From a virus: a stretch of DNA of 64,000 nt. The stretch is taken from positions 1 through 64,000 of IMG/VR virus record IMGVR_UViG_3300032893_000004. One strand, given 5' to 3'. Below are positions 47,187 through 57,100 of the stretch, piece by piece (positions within the stretch are counted from its first letter, which is position 1; each line of letters opens with the position of its first letter). The notes beneath the pieces are model-generated. The model saw nothing but the letters and a program-made list of their open reading frames with translations, searched no databases and had not been told where the DNA came from. The translations under genes and the position numbers were made by a program.

Positions 47187-49778
47187 TCATCTCGGCAGTG
47201 CCGCACGCACGGGAAGCGTTATATTCGTATCCGCGATCTTGATCAGGAGGCTCACCACTACCGCCGGCCCCGTGATCTGAACCTCGCCGGCTAGAAGCCC
47301 GCCGAAGCGCGGATCCTGCTTAAAGGCCAGATTCAGAGCATTCAAAACGTCCTGCGCCGATATGTCGGCTGTCGAGATACCAGCGTCTAGCGGGTTGCCG
47401 TACGAAGGCAGCTGAAGCAGGCTGTTGACCTTCGTCTGGATCTTGATCGTCGCCGCTTGAAGCAGATTCGTGTATCCATAGGACAAGGACACGTCGCCGC
47501 CTCCAGTTATCACGAGATCTCCGGTCTGATCGAGGAGCAGGTCCACCTTAGCCATCTGCGCTATGCCGTCCAGCTCTGCTATTTCCGGAGAAGTCTTGAA
47601 GTTCGTGTTGAACGTCGGCGGCGTAGTCGAAGGGATCGCTATCAGCATGCCGGGAGACACCGTGTCCGGAGCGTAGGCTAGTATGAACGCACCTTCGGTA
47701 GGCTGGTAGGTCGTCAGGTCGGTGTTAGACGCCGCGAAGGTCACGATAGTTTGCGTGTTCGAGACCACGTCGATCGAGATGATCTTCTGCTGAGTATCTG
47801 TCACCGTCGGAGATTGAACGTACACGATTTGCCCGATGTAGAGCTGCATGCGGTCGGCGATGATCAGGCTGTTTCCGCCCGGACTACCTATGATGGGTAT
47901 CTGATAACCTACCTCGTCGACGTACGGTTGCTTCAGCGCGTTCAAAGCTGCGATCTCGATCCAGCGCTCCGGTGCTCCGAGGTACTGTGTTGCCAGCTGC
48001 TCAAGGGATCCGTCCATAGGAAACGGTACGAAGAAGCGCGAGATATTGTTGTTGTCGAAGCGTAGGCCTTGAGTGATCGCGTAATCCGAGTAGAACTGAT
48101 AGTAGTCTTGGACGTTGTTGGCCTCATTCAGATCCATCATCGCGATGAAGCTGTCGATCTGCGTCAGAATATCGTTGATATTGTTGAGCAGAATGATGTC
48201 CGTGACAGTCAGCTTCTTGTAGTTCACCGGCGGCGGTGGCAGTCCTTTGATGGCGTTGTATGTGGCTGATCCGCCGCCCAGTGCGGTAGAGATGGAAGTG
48301 GCATAGTCCTGAATCGAGTTCCTCATGTTGATCAGGTCCTTCGCCTTGAACTGCAACGTAGTCTGCGTGATGGAGTTGAGCTGGTTTGTTATCGCGTTCG
48401 ACAGACCCATATCTTCTATCGGAAAGTTCGAGAACACCTGAGGATAGTTCGCCGGGTTAGCGAACAGAACGTTGAGCGGGTCAGACGAATCACCAGAGTA
48501 CTGGAACTGATCCGCTAAGCCGGAATTCAGCTGAGCCTGAGCCGACGTGTTCATCGCAGAGATAGGCTTACCGCCAGCAGTGACGCCGCCGACCAGTCCA
48601 ACCGTTCCTATCTGGGCGATCGTAGCTGCCACCTGCTGCATCGCAGGCGAGTTCTTGTTGGCCGTGAAGTACGAATTGAAGTCTGCTTTCATGGCGCTGA
48701 GGGTGCTTCCGCTGAAGGCGAAGTCGTACATATTCGTAGCGAGTCCTACGAGATCCTTGCCGAGGAGGACTATCTGCCCGATCGGCGCGGTGAAGGAATC
48801 GTTGATGTCGTTCCGGATACCGCTCATGACGTTGTTCGACTGCGCCACCAGCGTCCTAGCCTGATTGATGCCATTGATGATATTCGATAAGGTGTTGGAA
48901 GTGGCCGACGCGTTGATCTTGCTCTTTAAGTTGTTCGAACCAGGACTCAATCCGGGCAAGGTCGGCTCGCGGCGATAAGCCGTCAAATTTATCGTATACT
49001 GATACTCCACCGTGCCGGCAGCCTTGTTGATCGTCCAATTGCCGAGGCTGCAGGCGTAGTACTTCTTGTCCTTATTCATGATGAAGTACAGGCGCCAGCC
49101 CTTGTTAAGGGCCTGCTTCTTGCCTGCTTGGTAGAAGTCGAGGAACCGGTCGAGATCGTTAATTGACTGATAGCCGGTCAGCATGTTGACGATGTTGTCG
49201 TTCGTGAAGTTGAGCGGTCCCGTGAACTGCTGCGTAGCGCCCGTGAAAGCGCTGACGGTCTTCGCAGCCTGGTTGACTACTCCGTTGACGGCTGAGATCG
49301 TATTCTTGAAAGCGTACTCCAGAGAACGGACGATGTCGCCAGGCACGTTTGCCGTGGCGTTCGACTGAGTATTAAGAGTCGGGGCCGTTCCGGTCGTTCC
49401 GGAAATAACGATCGGGCGAAAAGGCGAGCCGTTGTGAGTTTCGTAGATTCCTTTCATCGTAGCTTCGAGCACGTTCGCGGACGGATTCTGTATAGAAATA
49501 TTCTGCGGATTGATCGGGAACACGTACTTCGCGATGGTATTGTCGGTCACCACATCTCTGATCCAGAGTTCGTATCCGTACGACTTGTTGAAGTCCATTT
49601 GATTGAGCTGGACGAACCGGAAGAACAGGTCTTGAGAATCGAGAGTTTTGGAAATATCAGTCGAAGCGTTCAGTACCATCTCTGGTGTGGTAGCCTGAGA
49701 GACGCCTGGCTGCCGAGTCAGGTCCGCAGGCGAGCTGCCGAGCGCGTTGTTTATGACCTGGGTAAGATCGAAGCTCAC
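47187..49778 (-). CDS. Fused baseplate protein: hub-type N-terminus, LysM-like centre, gp25-like wedge end (863 aa)
   Basis: N-terminal region holds NKSYGYELWIRDVVTDN and AKYVFPINPQNISIQNP, as in phage baseplate proteins with an FPxxPxxI strand. A helical stretch follows. Near residue 600 is LATQYLGAPERWIEIAALN, a LysM/gp53-like segment. The last ~110 residues (DLVITGGGDVSLSYGYTNLL then KVNSLLQLPSYGNPLDAG) match the gp25/gpW baseplate wedge family (lysozyme-like fold, non-enzymatic). In T4-type phages these parts are separate genes, so this is a fusion. ATG after GAGGAGAAATATC, overlapping the previous stop. Confidence 0.75.
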   Translation of the reverse strand: MSFDLTQVINNALGSSPADLTRQPGVSQATTPEMVLNASTDISKTLDSQDLFFRFVQLNQMDFNKSYGYELWIRDVVTDNTIAKYVFPINPQNISIQNPSANVLEATMKGIYETHNGSPFRPIVISGTTGTAPTLNTQSNATANVPGDIVRSLEYAFKNTISAVNGVVNQAAKTVSAFTGATQQFTGPLNFTNDNIVNMLTGYQSINDLDRFLDFYQAGKKQALNKGWRLYFIMNKDKKYYACSLGNWTINKAAGTVEYQYTINLTAYRREPTLPGLSPGSNNLKSKINASATSNTLSNIINGINQARTLVAQSNNVMSGIRNDINDSFTAPIGQIVLLGKDLVGLATNMYDFAFSGSTLSAMKADFNSYFTANKNSPAMQQVAATIAQIGTVGLVGGVTAGGKPISAMNTSAQAQLNSGLADQFQYSGDSSDPLNVLFANPANYPQVFSNFPIEDMGLSNAITNQLNSITQTTLQFKAKDLINMRNSIQDYATSISTALGGGSATYNAIKGLPPPPVNYKKLTVTDIILLNNINDILTQIDSFIAMMDLNEANNVQDYYQFYSDYAITQGLRFDNNNISRFFVPFPMDGSLEQLATQYLGAPERWIEIAALNALKQPYVDEVGYQIPIIGSPGGNSLIIADRMQLYIGQIVYVQSPTVTDTQQKIISIDVVSNTQTIVTFAASNTDLTTYQPTEGAFILAYAPDTVSPGMLIAIPSTTPPTFNTNFKTSPEIAELDGIAQMAKVDLLLDQTGDLVITGGGDVSLSYGYTNLLQAATIKIQTKVNSLLQLPSYGNPLDAGISTADISAQDVLNALNLAFKQDPRFGGLLAGEVQITGPAVVVSLLIKIADTNITLPVRAALPR

Positions 49779-50380
49779 GATATTTCTCCTCGGCCAGCGC
49801 CGGATCCTGCACCGGGTGTCGGTACGTCGGGGCTACCAACGATCGTTAAGACGCCGGTTCCTTGAGTCAAGATGCCGAAAGATACCCCAGCTGCTACCGC
49901 AGCCGCGAAGTCCATGCGATGGTTACCTTTCCCGGACAGAGAGTTGTAGATGTTGGTCGCCATCTCCGATTCTGAAACCGTAATCGAGCCGACAACTATC
50001 TCGCCTTCGCCGGCGTATACAGGCGTATCGACCGATACGAGCTGTGCCGATGACATCAGATGCTGGACGGTAGCCTGCATGATAGCATCCGCCGTACGCT
50101 TCGCATTCTTCCCTAGCGAGCGTGACGGATCCTTGAGTTGCATCTGCATCTTCGCGAGAGTAACCTTAGTCATGCTGTCTGGGTCCATACCGGTTATCCC
50201 GACTCCTGTACCGGCGCCTGTGCCGGGAACACCGCCGATATCGATGGTCGTAAACGACTTCCCTACGATGCTCATAGCTATCCCGGACGCGATCTCGTTC
50301 GCGAACTTGCCTGCGTTCTTGCCGGAAGCGTTCATGTTGGATCTGATCAAGCTAGCGAGCGTGTCAGCGTTGATGCTCAT
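49775..50380 (-). CDS. Probable tail/baseplate structural protein (201 aa)
   Basis: Start at MSINADTLASLIRSNMN, overlapping the upstream endonuclease stop. Alanine/glycine/serine-rich with two glycine loops (GVPGTGAGTGVGITG and PTPGAGSGAGRG) and paired helices (KFANEIASGIAMSIVG and DFAAAVAAGVSFGIL). It contains internally similar halves, suggesting a duplicated fold. Sits between spike and wedge genes, so a baseplate component is likely. No family recognised. Confidence 0.6.
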   Translation of the reverse strand: MSINADTLASLIRSNMNASGKNAGKFANEIASGIAMSIVGKSFTTIDIGGVPGTGAGTGVGITGMDPDSMTKVTLAKMQMQLKDPSRSLGKNAKRTADAIMQATVQHLMSSAQLVSVDTPVYAGEGEIVVGSITVSESEMATNIYNSLSGKGNHRMDFAAAVAAGVSFGILTQGTGVLTIVGSPDVPTPGAGSGAGRGEIS

Positions 50381-51009
50381 AGATTTATCCCCAGCTCTTC
50401 CAAGCCTCTTCTGTCTAACAGTTTCAAAGGTATCATCGCAGAAGCTTCGGTGAACTTCTGCTCGGCATCCTTGCGGAAATAGCCTTTGATCTCTACGTAG
50501 GTCTTCCATTCTGGAACATAAAAATCTGGAGTATAAAATCCGACGGACGTTTCGAAAGCTTCCGGCTCATACGACCAACTGATGCCAAGATCGTTTAGAT
50601 ATTTCGCGAAAGCGACTTCCCACGATGACCGGAATCTCGTACCTTCGTATTCGATGCGTTTTACGCCAGGATTATTGAATTTATGCCGACACTTGTTGGA
50701 ACAATATTTTGCGGTTTGTGCGCGATATTTGTTAACCGAAAAAGTTTGACCGCATTTACACTGTATTTCTATGCGTCCCTTAAAATTGGGATTGTTCGAA
50801 CCGTCGAACGAAGGTCTAGCGGCAACTATCTTGGCAGCCACTGATTTTCTCTCAGGAGAAGATTGGTAACAGTCTTTGCACATGCCGTAGACATTTCTTA
50901 AAGCGGAAAGCTTACGAATTCTGCTATCAGTGTGACACGCATTGCACTGGAATAATACGGTCACATATCCTTTTGAACGGTCGTACTGTTCGGTATTCGA
51001 TATAATCAT
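50377..51009 (-). CDS. Homing endonuclease, PD-(D/E)XK type with zinc fingers (210 aa)
   Basis: N-terminal CNACHTD...CKDC and CKCGQTF...CSNKC are two zinc-binding segments for DNA recognition. Residues 125-190 have the nuclease: SWEVAFAKYLND, then YTPDFYVPEW and TYVEIKGYFRKD, i.e. E, PD and ExK in order. Free-standing enzymes of this type are known phage homing endonucleases. The gene is markedly more A/T-rich than its tail-gene neighbours, and is inserted between spike and baseplate genes with 1- and 4-base junctions. I start at MIISNTEQ; the longer frame runs into the spike gene. Confidence 0.85.
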   Translation of the reverse strand: MIISNTEQYDRSKGYVTVLFQCNACHTDSRIRKLSALRNVYGMCKDCYQSSPERKSVAAKIVAARPSFDGSNNPNFKGRIEIQCKCGQTFSVNKYRAQTAKYCSNKCRHKFNNPGVKRIEYEGTRFRSSWEVAFAKYLNDLGISWSYEPEAFETSVGFYTPDFYVPEWKTYVEIKGYFRKDAEQKFTEASAMIPLKLLDRRGLEELGINL

Positions 51010-51010
51010 A

Positions 51011-51715
51011 TCAACCAGCCACCACCGTCGGCACACCAACCGAGGGCTCTCCGTAGATACTATCAATTACGTCCATAGTCACCGTAGTCAGCACTTGTCC
51101 CGAATCGCCGTTCAGCTGTATCATGCCGCCTTGAATGACCACGTTACCTGAGGCATTCACGTTTGCGTTGGCGGCTTTCACGTCAGCATCTCCCGATATC
51201 TGAAAAGTAGCGTTGCCCTGCACGTTGACCGTAAACGTATTCGCGTTGATCGTGATCGTCTTAGCGGTCTTATCTATCGTGATACTCTCGCCGGAAGCAT
51301 CGTCTAGTATGATCGTGCTGGTATTTATCTGAAGATTAGGACCTGCGTCGGACGTCACAGAGTAGTTGAAGTTCTGATCGATGTACTGGACGACCTTGTT
51401 GAATCGCCGCCGCCAGTGCCTGCCGAGACTCGGATTCTGAGGAACCACGTAGTTTCTGGTACTCTCGGTTATCACTCCGAGCGATCTGTCGCCTCGCGGG
51501 AACTTAACCATCACCTTGTCGGATACCTGCATTATCATGTCGTCGAAGTCGTCTCGCGATCCGAACTCATCCTTGCGGATACATCTGCACGGTATGGAAG
51601 CGTAGCCGTCGCCCGTGACTACGACCTGGTACTCGTATTGGGTTTTACCTACGTTCCGGATGTCGGTCGGAGGGTACACTTCTGATATCATACCGAAGTA
51701 GTAGCCGTGCATCAT
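51011..51715 (-). CDS. Baseplate central spike protein, gpV-like (234 aa)
   Basis: N-terminal OB-fold-like part with SDKVMVKFPRGDRSLGVI (about residues 64-81), then NLQINTSTIILDD and a triple-stranded beta-helix-like repeat (ITINANTFTVNVQGNATF, ADVKAANANVNASGNVVI) with short hydrophobic periodicity, ending in a tip of GGMIQLNGDSG. This is the architecture of gpV/gp5-type membrane-piercing spikes. No lysozyme domain is present. ATG overlaps the hub stop by 4 nt. Confidence 0.8.
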   Translation of the reverse strand: MMHGYYFGMISEVYPPTDIRNVGKTQYEYQVVVTGDGYASIPCRCIRKDEFGSRDDFDDMIMQVSDKVMVKFPRGDRSLGVITESTRNYVVPQNPSLGRHWRRRFNKVVQYIDQNFNYSVTSDAGPNLQINTSTIILDDASGESITIDKTAKTITINANTFTVNVQGNATFQISGDADVKAANANVNASGNVVIQGGMIQLNGDSGQVLTTVTMDVIDSIYGEPSVGVPTVVAG

Positions 51716-53904
51716 GTGGAATCACCGTCGCGTTTCTTGGAGTCGCCCGTGGGAGCACGGTCTTTCCGGGCGCCTGTATTCTCCACGTCCGTAAATCCGG
51801 GCAGTTTTTGGATGTTGACGTTCTTGTCGGTTGTATCGAGTTCGGCGTTGCCAACCGGGTACGTCGGAATACCCTTCTTGGTATCCAGCGACGAAGCGAC
51901 GATACCATTTGAAAGAGTAAGCGTAGTCGTGAAAGACTTCTGACCGTTTGGGCTCAGAGAGCCGGAATGACTTACAGATTCGATGTGAAACAGAACTCCG
52001 CGAATCTGACAGTTGTCACCTTCGACTATCGGTTCCTGCACGCCTTGGAGAGTCACTGTTCCGTAGAGCTTGAGATGACCGTTGAATAGCCAGTCCGCTC
52101 TCTGGCGGCACAGTATCGGCGTGATCGTACCGAGATTGTTCGATACAACATCGTAGTTCGTCTCGGTGATATCGGCTCGGAGTCCGTGGCGGTGTATATC
52201 CTTGTTGTCTGCCACATAGTTCGGAGCTGAGAACTGAGCGATCTTGAGTATCTCCTGAGATACGTTCAGGTTGTTCATCTCAAGGCCGACTGACCTACCC
52301 CACACCTGCACGAAGTTGATCCTTCGACTCTCGGAAGGCGATACGTTCAAAGTTTTTATCACGGAATCGTCTATGATCCAGCGAGGCAAGTTATTGAACA
52401 TCGTACGAGACGCGATTTCAGGAGCTGTCGAGAGAATGCTGTCGTAGTCTTTGCCATACGTGAGAGCGTCCGAATCTTGGACAGACAGATTTTTTCGTAT
52501 AGAAGATACGCCGGCCGACTCCTGATTTCCTTGATCGGTCGACACCGTGAACTGCGGAGCAGTCTTGTACAGATAGTTGAACAGATTCGTGCTGAACGGC
52601 TTTTCCCGCACGATCAGAGCCGGGAGGATGAACCCGTCTCTGTTGATACGAAGAGCTGTGTACATCTCGTTCACGACCGGATTCAAGAACTGGCTGAAGA
52701 TGTTCCAGTAACTGTTGTTGTCCCATATCGGAGGGACCAGGAACGGAACGAATCCTTTGCAGCGCGTGTCTGTCCGGTAGATGTTGGAACCGACGACTTG
52801 CGTCTCCGGGGTGAAGTTGGAAGGCGAGAAGTCGCGCCACACCCTGTGTCCGCTGGAAGCGTACTTCTGGAGACCTAGGTACAGGTTGTATATCTGCCAG
52901 AGCTTCGAAGCTCTCAGACCCAGGATCGTAGACACGCTCTTAGGAATCGCTATGGCGTCCGAGAACGTTCCTTGCGCGTTCGGTATGGCTTGTCCTACTG
53001 ATCCGTTAGCCTGAGGATTCAGGAAATTCTTGTTCGTGTCAACTCCCATCAGCAAGATGAACAGTAAACCTATGATCGCTTCCGGAGAAGTACTCTGTAT
53101 CTGCTCTTTGCCGTCGATCGTGCGGTAGAAGTTAAGGAACGCCTTGGACAGGTTCGTGAGAGCCGCTTCGAGTCCGCTCGATACCCCATCCGGCGGCGCA
53201 GAGGTGGGCCGAGCAAGAGTATTGTCAGCTGATATGGAATCGATCTCTCGGGTATAGAAGCTCTCGGCGGCGGCCGCCTGCGACAGGGCTCCCTCTGCTG
53301 TCACGATCGTCTGAGATACGAACGTATAATATACGGAGGTAGCCAGCTCGACGAATGCCTGACACGAGATCGTCTGTCCTAGTACTCGCTGTCCGCCGGC
53401 CGTGATCAAGTCGGCTGACGGAACAGCCATGACGCGGCCGACGAACTTGAGGCCGGACTGCCAGGTATTCATGCCTCGATTCTGGCTCGTGTTCGTGGCA
53501 GTAAGATATCGCGGTACGCCGCCTTCTGTTCCGAGTAGCTGATCGAGTATGTTGTCTATGTCGTCCTGGTAGTTGGCCATCCACACGAATACCCAGTCAC
53601 CTGGAGCAACCGCATTCTGGTAATAGATCTCGCCTATCTTCATCTGGATATCGCACATCTTGCCTAGGGAAGACTTCTCGTTCGAGACCGTGACGTTCAC
53701 GCAGTCGTTCTCTACCACCAAGATCTTTCTCTCTGCCATAGGATCATCTTGCGGTTGTATGAACATCGCGCCCGGCGTCTTGAACCTCACGAAAGCCACG
53801 CACCACGACGGATTTCGATCTTTCTTCGGAAGAGCCGTGTCGGCATTCCACGAGCCGTTGGCGGTATCCACCGCCGTGATCACGTACTTCGGCGTACTCA
53901 TCAT
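51712..53904 (-). CDS. Baseplate hub protein (730 aa)
   Basis: N-terminal beta domains with VENDCVNVTVSNEKSSLGKM and APGDWVFVWMAN, where gpD/gp27-like hubs have their ring-forming barrels. The central region is helical with LLFILLMGVDTNKNFL. The C-terminal part has QEPIVEGDNCQIRGVLFHIESVSHS, the barrel that seats the spike. Gene order spike-hub-tape measure supports it. About twice the size of a gpD protein, so extra domains are present. Acidic/basic low-complexity tail. Starts at a double ATG overlapping the tape-measure stop. Confidence 0.75.
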   Translation of the reverse strand: MMSTPKYVITAVDTANGSWNADTALPKKDRNPSWCVAFVRFKTPGAMFIQPQDDPMAERKILVVENDCVNVTVSNEKSSLGKMCDIQMKIGEIYYQNAVAPGDWVFVWMANYQDDIDNILDQLLGTEGGVPRYLTATNTSQNRGMNTWQSGLKFVGRVMAVPSADLITAGGQRVLGQTISCQAFVELATSVYYTFVSQTIVTAEGALSQAAAAESFYTREIDSISADNTLARPTSAPPDGVSSGLEAALTNLSKAFLNFYRTIDGKEQIQSTSPEAIIGLLFILLMGVDTNKNFLNPQANGSVGQAIPNAQGTFSDAIAIPKSVSTILGLRASKLWQIYNLYLGLQKYASSGHRVWRDFSPSNFTPETQVVGSNIYRTDTRCKGFVPFLVPPIWDNNSYWNIFSQFLNPVVNEMYTALRINRDGFILPALIVREKPFSTNLFNYLYKTAPQFTVSTDQGNQESAGVSSIRKNLSVQDSDALTYGKDYDSILSTAPEIASRTMFNNLPRWIIDDSVIKTLNVSPSESRRINFVQVWGRSVGLEMNNLNVSQEILKIAQFSAPNYVADNKDIHRHGLRADITETNYDVVSNNLGTITPILCRQRADWLFNGHLKLYGTVTLQGVQEPIVEGDNCQIRGVLFHIESVSHSGSLSPNGQKSFTTTLTLSNGIVASSLDTKKGIPTYPVGNAELDTTDKNVNIQKLPGFTDVENTGARKDRAPTGDSKKRDGDST

Positions 53905-56135
53905 CCACCGCCGCGCGAGAAAGTGTCAACCTTAGTGCCTGTAAACGGCTTGGACCTGGTAGAAGTCTTATCTTCAGTGATGCGGTCACCCGCGCTCTTA
54001 ACCTCGTCGGCCATCTGCTGAAATCCTTTCACTATCGCGCCTGTGAGAGCATCCGTGACAGTCTTCCCGGTACCTTCCAGAACAGTCTTCAAAGACTCGT
54101 CGATCTGCCTCTGCTGGGCAGCCTGCGCTTGATCTTTTATGTCAGCTCTGGTGGGAGCACCCGCCTGAACATCGTTGATCGAACCAGCTGTAGCTCCGCC
54201 GAGCTTGGCTTCGAGAGATTGGGAGAACGTCGCTCCACCTGCGGCGGTATTATCGAAGGCTCTGAGACCTGACTGAAGCAGAGTGATCTGATCTCCGCCG
54301 GTCGCCTTGTTGAATCGAGCGACTTCATCTTTACCGAGGACTGACGTCATCATGTTGGAGTATGATACAGCTGAATCAGCTAAAGCTTTCTTGACTATGC
54401 CGACATCTTTTCCGATGTAGTTCGCGATCGCCTGCTGGGTTCGAGGGTTGTCGACGCCCATCTTGATGAAGGAATCGATGGCTACTGCGTTGGTGACGCC
54501 GAGAGAACGAAGCTTAGATACGAGCACCATATCCAACCCAGATGAACCTGAACTGATCAAACTATCCGCTCTCTGAGAATTTATGATGCCTTGCTGAACG
54601 CCTTCCGTCTTGTTGAAGCCAGGCGCGTTAGCGCTGATCGCGGCCGATACACCGGCGCCAACGGTACCGAAGTCTTGGCCGGCTCCTCGGTTAGCCATCT
54701 GTCCGGCAACGAAGTCGCCTAAAGCAGCACGCGCGGGCATCGTGTCCGCGCCTGTGAGTCCCGCCGTAGCAAAGTTCTGAAGTATTCCTGCCTGCGTTCC
54801 GCCAAGAGATCCGTTTCCGATCGCAGCCGCCCTTATAAGCTGGCTCTGAGCTGATTCGGTGATACCGAATCGCGGAGCACCTCTAGCGAACGCGCCTAGC
54901 ACGTCCGGACTCACGGCGTTGGGATTCATTCCGTTTGCGATCAGCATCTGCATCAGTGGATTTCCTCGGTCCATCGACACGCCTTGACCAGCCAAGTTGT
55001 TGACAGCTTGGTGCACTGCCGCCATACCGAACATCCTCTGACCCATGTCGAGGTCCTGAGACTCGCGAATAAAGTTGTCGCCGCCGCCTTTACCCAAGAT
55101 ACCGTAGAGTTCTATGTCTCGGGCGCGGAGTTCGGCGCGCTGCTCGGATTCTATCTGAGCGTAGGATCTGTTACGGGCAGTCGTGAACCCGCCGATACCG
55201 CCTATGATAGCTCCGCCTATGTTGCCTATGATAGGAACGGCTGATCCAGCTAGAAAACCTGCACCGGCGCCCGCAAGCGCTCGTATGATCGGATTGTCCG
55301 AGAGATAGGTACCCGTAAGCTTGGCTTGCGTCCACGCGCTGTCCATAGCTTTCTTCTCTATGCCAGCGCCTGTCTCGCTGAGAAGAGAAAGAGTCGTATC
55401 GCCTTGCTGTCCCATCTGAGCAGCTTGCCTGCGTAGGCGAGCGGCTGCCAGGTAAGCGTCAGTCTCTCGGGTGTAGCCGTACTGGAGACCTGCGGCGCCC
55501 ACGCCTTGCAGCATCTCCGCGCCTGCGCCCAGAGCAGCCGCAGCCACCGGAATACCTCTGATGAAAGATCCGACCGTGGCATACTGACCGAGACCTATCG
55601 CGCTCATCGGACCGGCAAGACCGGGCATCTGCTGCTGCATGAAGACTTGGCGCTGCATCTCGTACTGCTGGTTACGCATCGCGACAGCCTGCGCAGTGAC
55701 GTTGGCCGTCTCTTGCTGACGAGAAACGATTCCGGCTTGATATTCCTTCTCGTCCATCGACCCTCGACGGGACTTGAAGTTCTCAAGCTCGCGTTCGGCC
55801 TCGATTACCTTGTTCTTGATCTTGTCAACTTCGCCTTCGAACGACTTGACTTCGGCCTTCATGCTGTCGACGATGCCTTTGTAAGACTTTCCGAGGAAGT
55901 CGTTGGCTTTCTTGTTCAGCTCGTCGAACGATTTGAACAGTCCTCCCATGCCGGCTTGGGACTTCGTGATCGTCTCGAGCGACATAGTGAATTCTTTCAT
56001 TCGATCGGACACGCCGCCGAGTGAGTAGGATCCGACGCGGCCAAGATCGTTCATCTGGGACTCGGCACGCTTGAGCATTTCAAGGACCTGGTCCATTCCT
56101 TGCATTCGTGCCTCAAAGGTCAAGCGAGCTGGCAT
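53901..56135 (-). CDS. Tape-measure-like tail protein (744 aa)
   Basis: Residues 1-165 are long charged coiled coil (KAEVKSFEGEVDKIKNKV, EAERELENFKSRRG). After that come hydrophobic Ala/Gly segments (GIPVAAAALGAGAEM and AGFLAGSAVPIIGNIGGAII), typical of tape-measure membrane-interaction regions. The C-terminus is Ala/Gln-rich. Position between tail chaperones and hub supports the call. At 744 residues it would span a rather short tail if it alone set length, so another measure protein or processing is possible. ATG with TTTGAGGCACG upstream. Confidence 0.7.
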   Translation of the reverse strand: MPARLTFEARMQGMDQVLEMLKRAESQMNDLGRVGSYSLGGVSDRMKEFTMSLETITKSQAGMGGLFKSFDELNKKANDFLGKSYKGIVDSMKAEVKSFEGEVDKIKNKVIEAERELENFKSRRGSMDEKEYQAGIVSRQQETANVTAQAVAMRNQQYEMQRQVFMQQQMPGLAGPMSAIGLGQYATVGSFIRGIPVAAAALGAGAEMLQGVGAAGLQYGYTRETDAYLAAARLRRQAAQMGQQGDTTLSLLSETGAGIEKKAMDSAWTQAKLTGTYLSDNPIIRALAGAGAGFLAGSAVPIIGNIGGAIIGGIGGFTTARNRSYAQIESEQRAELRARDIELYGILGKGGGDNFIRESQDLDMGQRMFGMAAVHQAVNNLAGQGVSMDRGNPLMQMLIANGMNPNAVSPDVLGAFARGAPRFGITESAQSQLIRAAAIGNGSLGGTQAGILQNFATAGLTGADTMPARAALGDFVAGQMANRGAGQDFGTVGAGVSAAISANAPGFNKTEGVQQGIINSQRADSLISSGSSGLDMVLVSKLRSLGVTNAVAIDSFIKMGVDNPRTQQAIANYIGKDVGIVKKALADSAVSYSNMMTSVLGKDEVARFNKATGGDQITLLQSGLRAFDNTAAGGATFSQSLEAKLGGATAGSINDVQAGAPTRADIKDQAQAAQQRQIDESLKTVLEGTGKTVTDALTGAIVKGFQQMADEVKSAGDRITEDKTSTRSKPFTGTKVDTFSRGGG

Positions 56136-57098
56136 TTAATTATTCCTCAATAGAAAATCATTAATCTTTTGCAAACAATTGTGCCTGTTCGTTGTCCATT
56201 CTGATTCCCAGATTTCTAAATAAGGAATTCCAAGGTCAGCGAAAAACAGATGTTTGGCAATGTGGTATTCTTCAGGAGTTTGAGCAAAAGGTTTCGCCCT
56301 GAATCCTTTCCCATGCCAATAGTCGCCGTTGAATTCTATTCCGCAGTTTAATTCCGGCACATACACATCAAGCTCAAAACATGTGCCCGATTTGCCCCAC
56401 ACACGTTTGCCAAATTTTCTTTTCACAGCTGTAGGAAATTTTCTTTGAACATACTCGCGAATAAAAACTTCTGGCTTCGATACCCAAGGCTTCATGTGGC
56501 CACAACAATCTTCCAGCCAATCATTCTTGCGAGCAATATGGTAGGCTCTGGCGAAAGAGCTTTGTTGCCAGTCACTAACCGTCTCAAACTGACGTGCAAT
56601 CTGAACAATATCTTTCTTGCTAGCATTTTCCCAAGATCGTTTTGTCTTGGTAAAATGCATTTTCGCTTCTTTCAATACTCCGAATCTGTGCGCAGCCTTG
56701 TACGATCCTCTGTCGGCCGAATACCATTCCTTGAACGTCTTGTATTTTCTAGCGGATATCAAGACAGATTCCGCCGTATACTCTTTATTATGTACTTCCG
56801 GCCGTATCATATGCACGCAAGCATCTTCTAGCCATCCGTGCGTCCAAGCAGCTTTATATGCCGAGTTTGACTTTCTTTGCCATTCTTTACGTGAGGTAAA
56901 CCGCCTTGCATCTTCCAGAACGGTCTCTTTGTCCCACTTTTTTGACCACCTCGGGATCATATGCGCAGCTGCTTCTTTGGTCCAGCCCATCTTATACGCT
57001 GTATCGCACGCAGAGCTGTTGGCACTCCAATCCGACATGCACGAATACTTCTGCGCATCGGCTATAACCAGCTCTTTAGTCCATCTAACGATACTCAC
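56136..57098 (-). CDS. Homing endonuclease with four DNA-recognition-type repeats and EDxHD/Vsr-like nuclease (320 aa)
   Basis: Four ~43-residue repeats, each with the pattern W...A.KY....W......AY..A...GWLxxAxxHM (for example WTKEAAAHM, WLEDACVHM, WLEDCCGHM), fill residues 1-200; they look like tandem helical DNA-binding units. The nuclease follows: CFELDVYVPELNCGIEFNGD then YWHGKGF, the D...E.NGxYWH motif of Vsr-like (EDxHD) homing endonucleases. A/T content is much higher than in the flanking tail genes. It sits between the tail chaperones and the tape measure. GTG start. Confidence 0.8.
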   Translation of the reverse strand: MSIVRWTKELVIADAQKYSCMSDWSANSSACDTAYKMGWTKEAAAHMIPRWSKKWDKETVLEDARRFTSRKEWQRKSNSAYKAAWTHGWLEDACVHMIRPEVHNKEYTAESVLISARKYKTFKEWYSADRGSYKAAHRFGVLKEAKMHFTKTKRSWENASKKDIVQIARQFETVSDWQQSSFARAYHIARKNDWLEDCCGHMKPWVSKPEVFIREYVQRKFPTAVKRKFGKRVWGKSGTCFELDVYVPELNCGIEFNGDYWHGKGFRAKPFAQTPEEYHIAKHLFFADLGIPYLEIWESEWTTNRHNCLQKINDFLLRNN

Positions 57099-57100
57099 GT

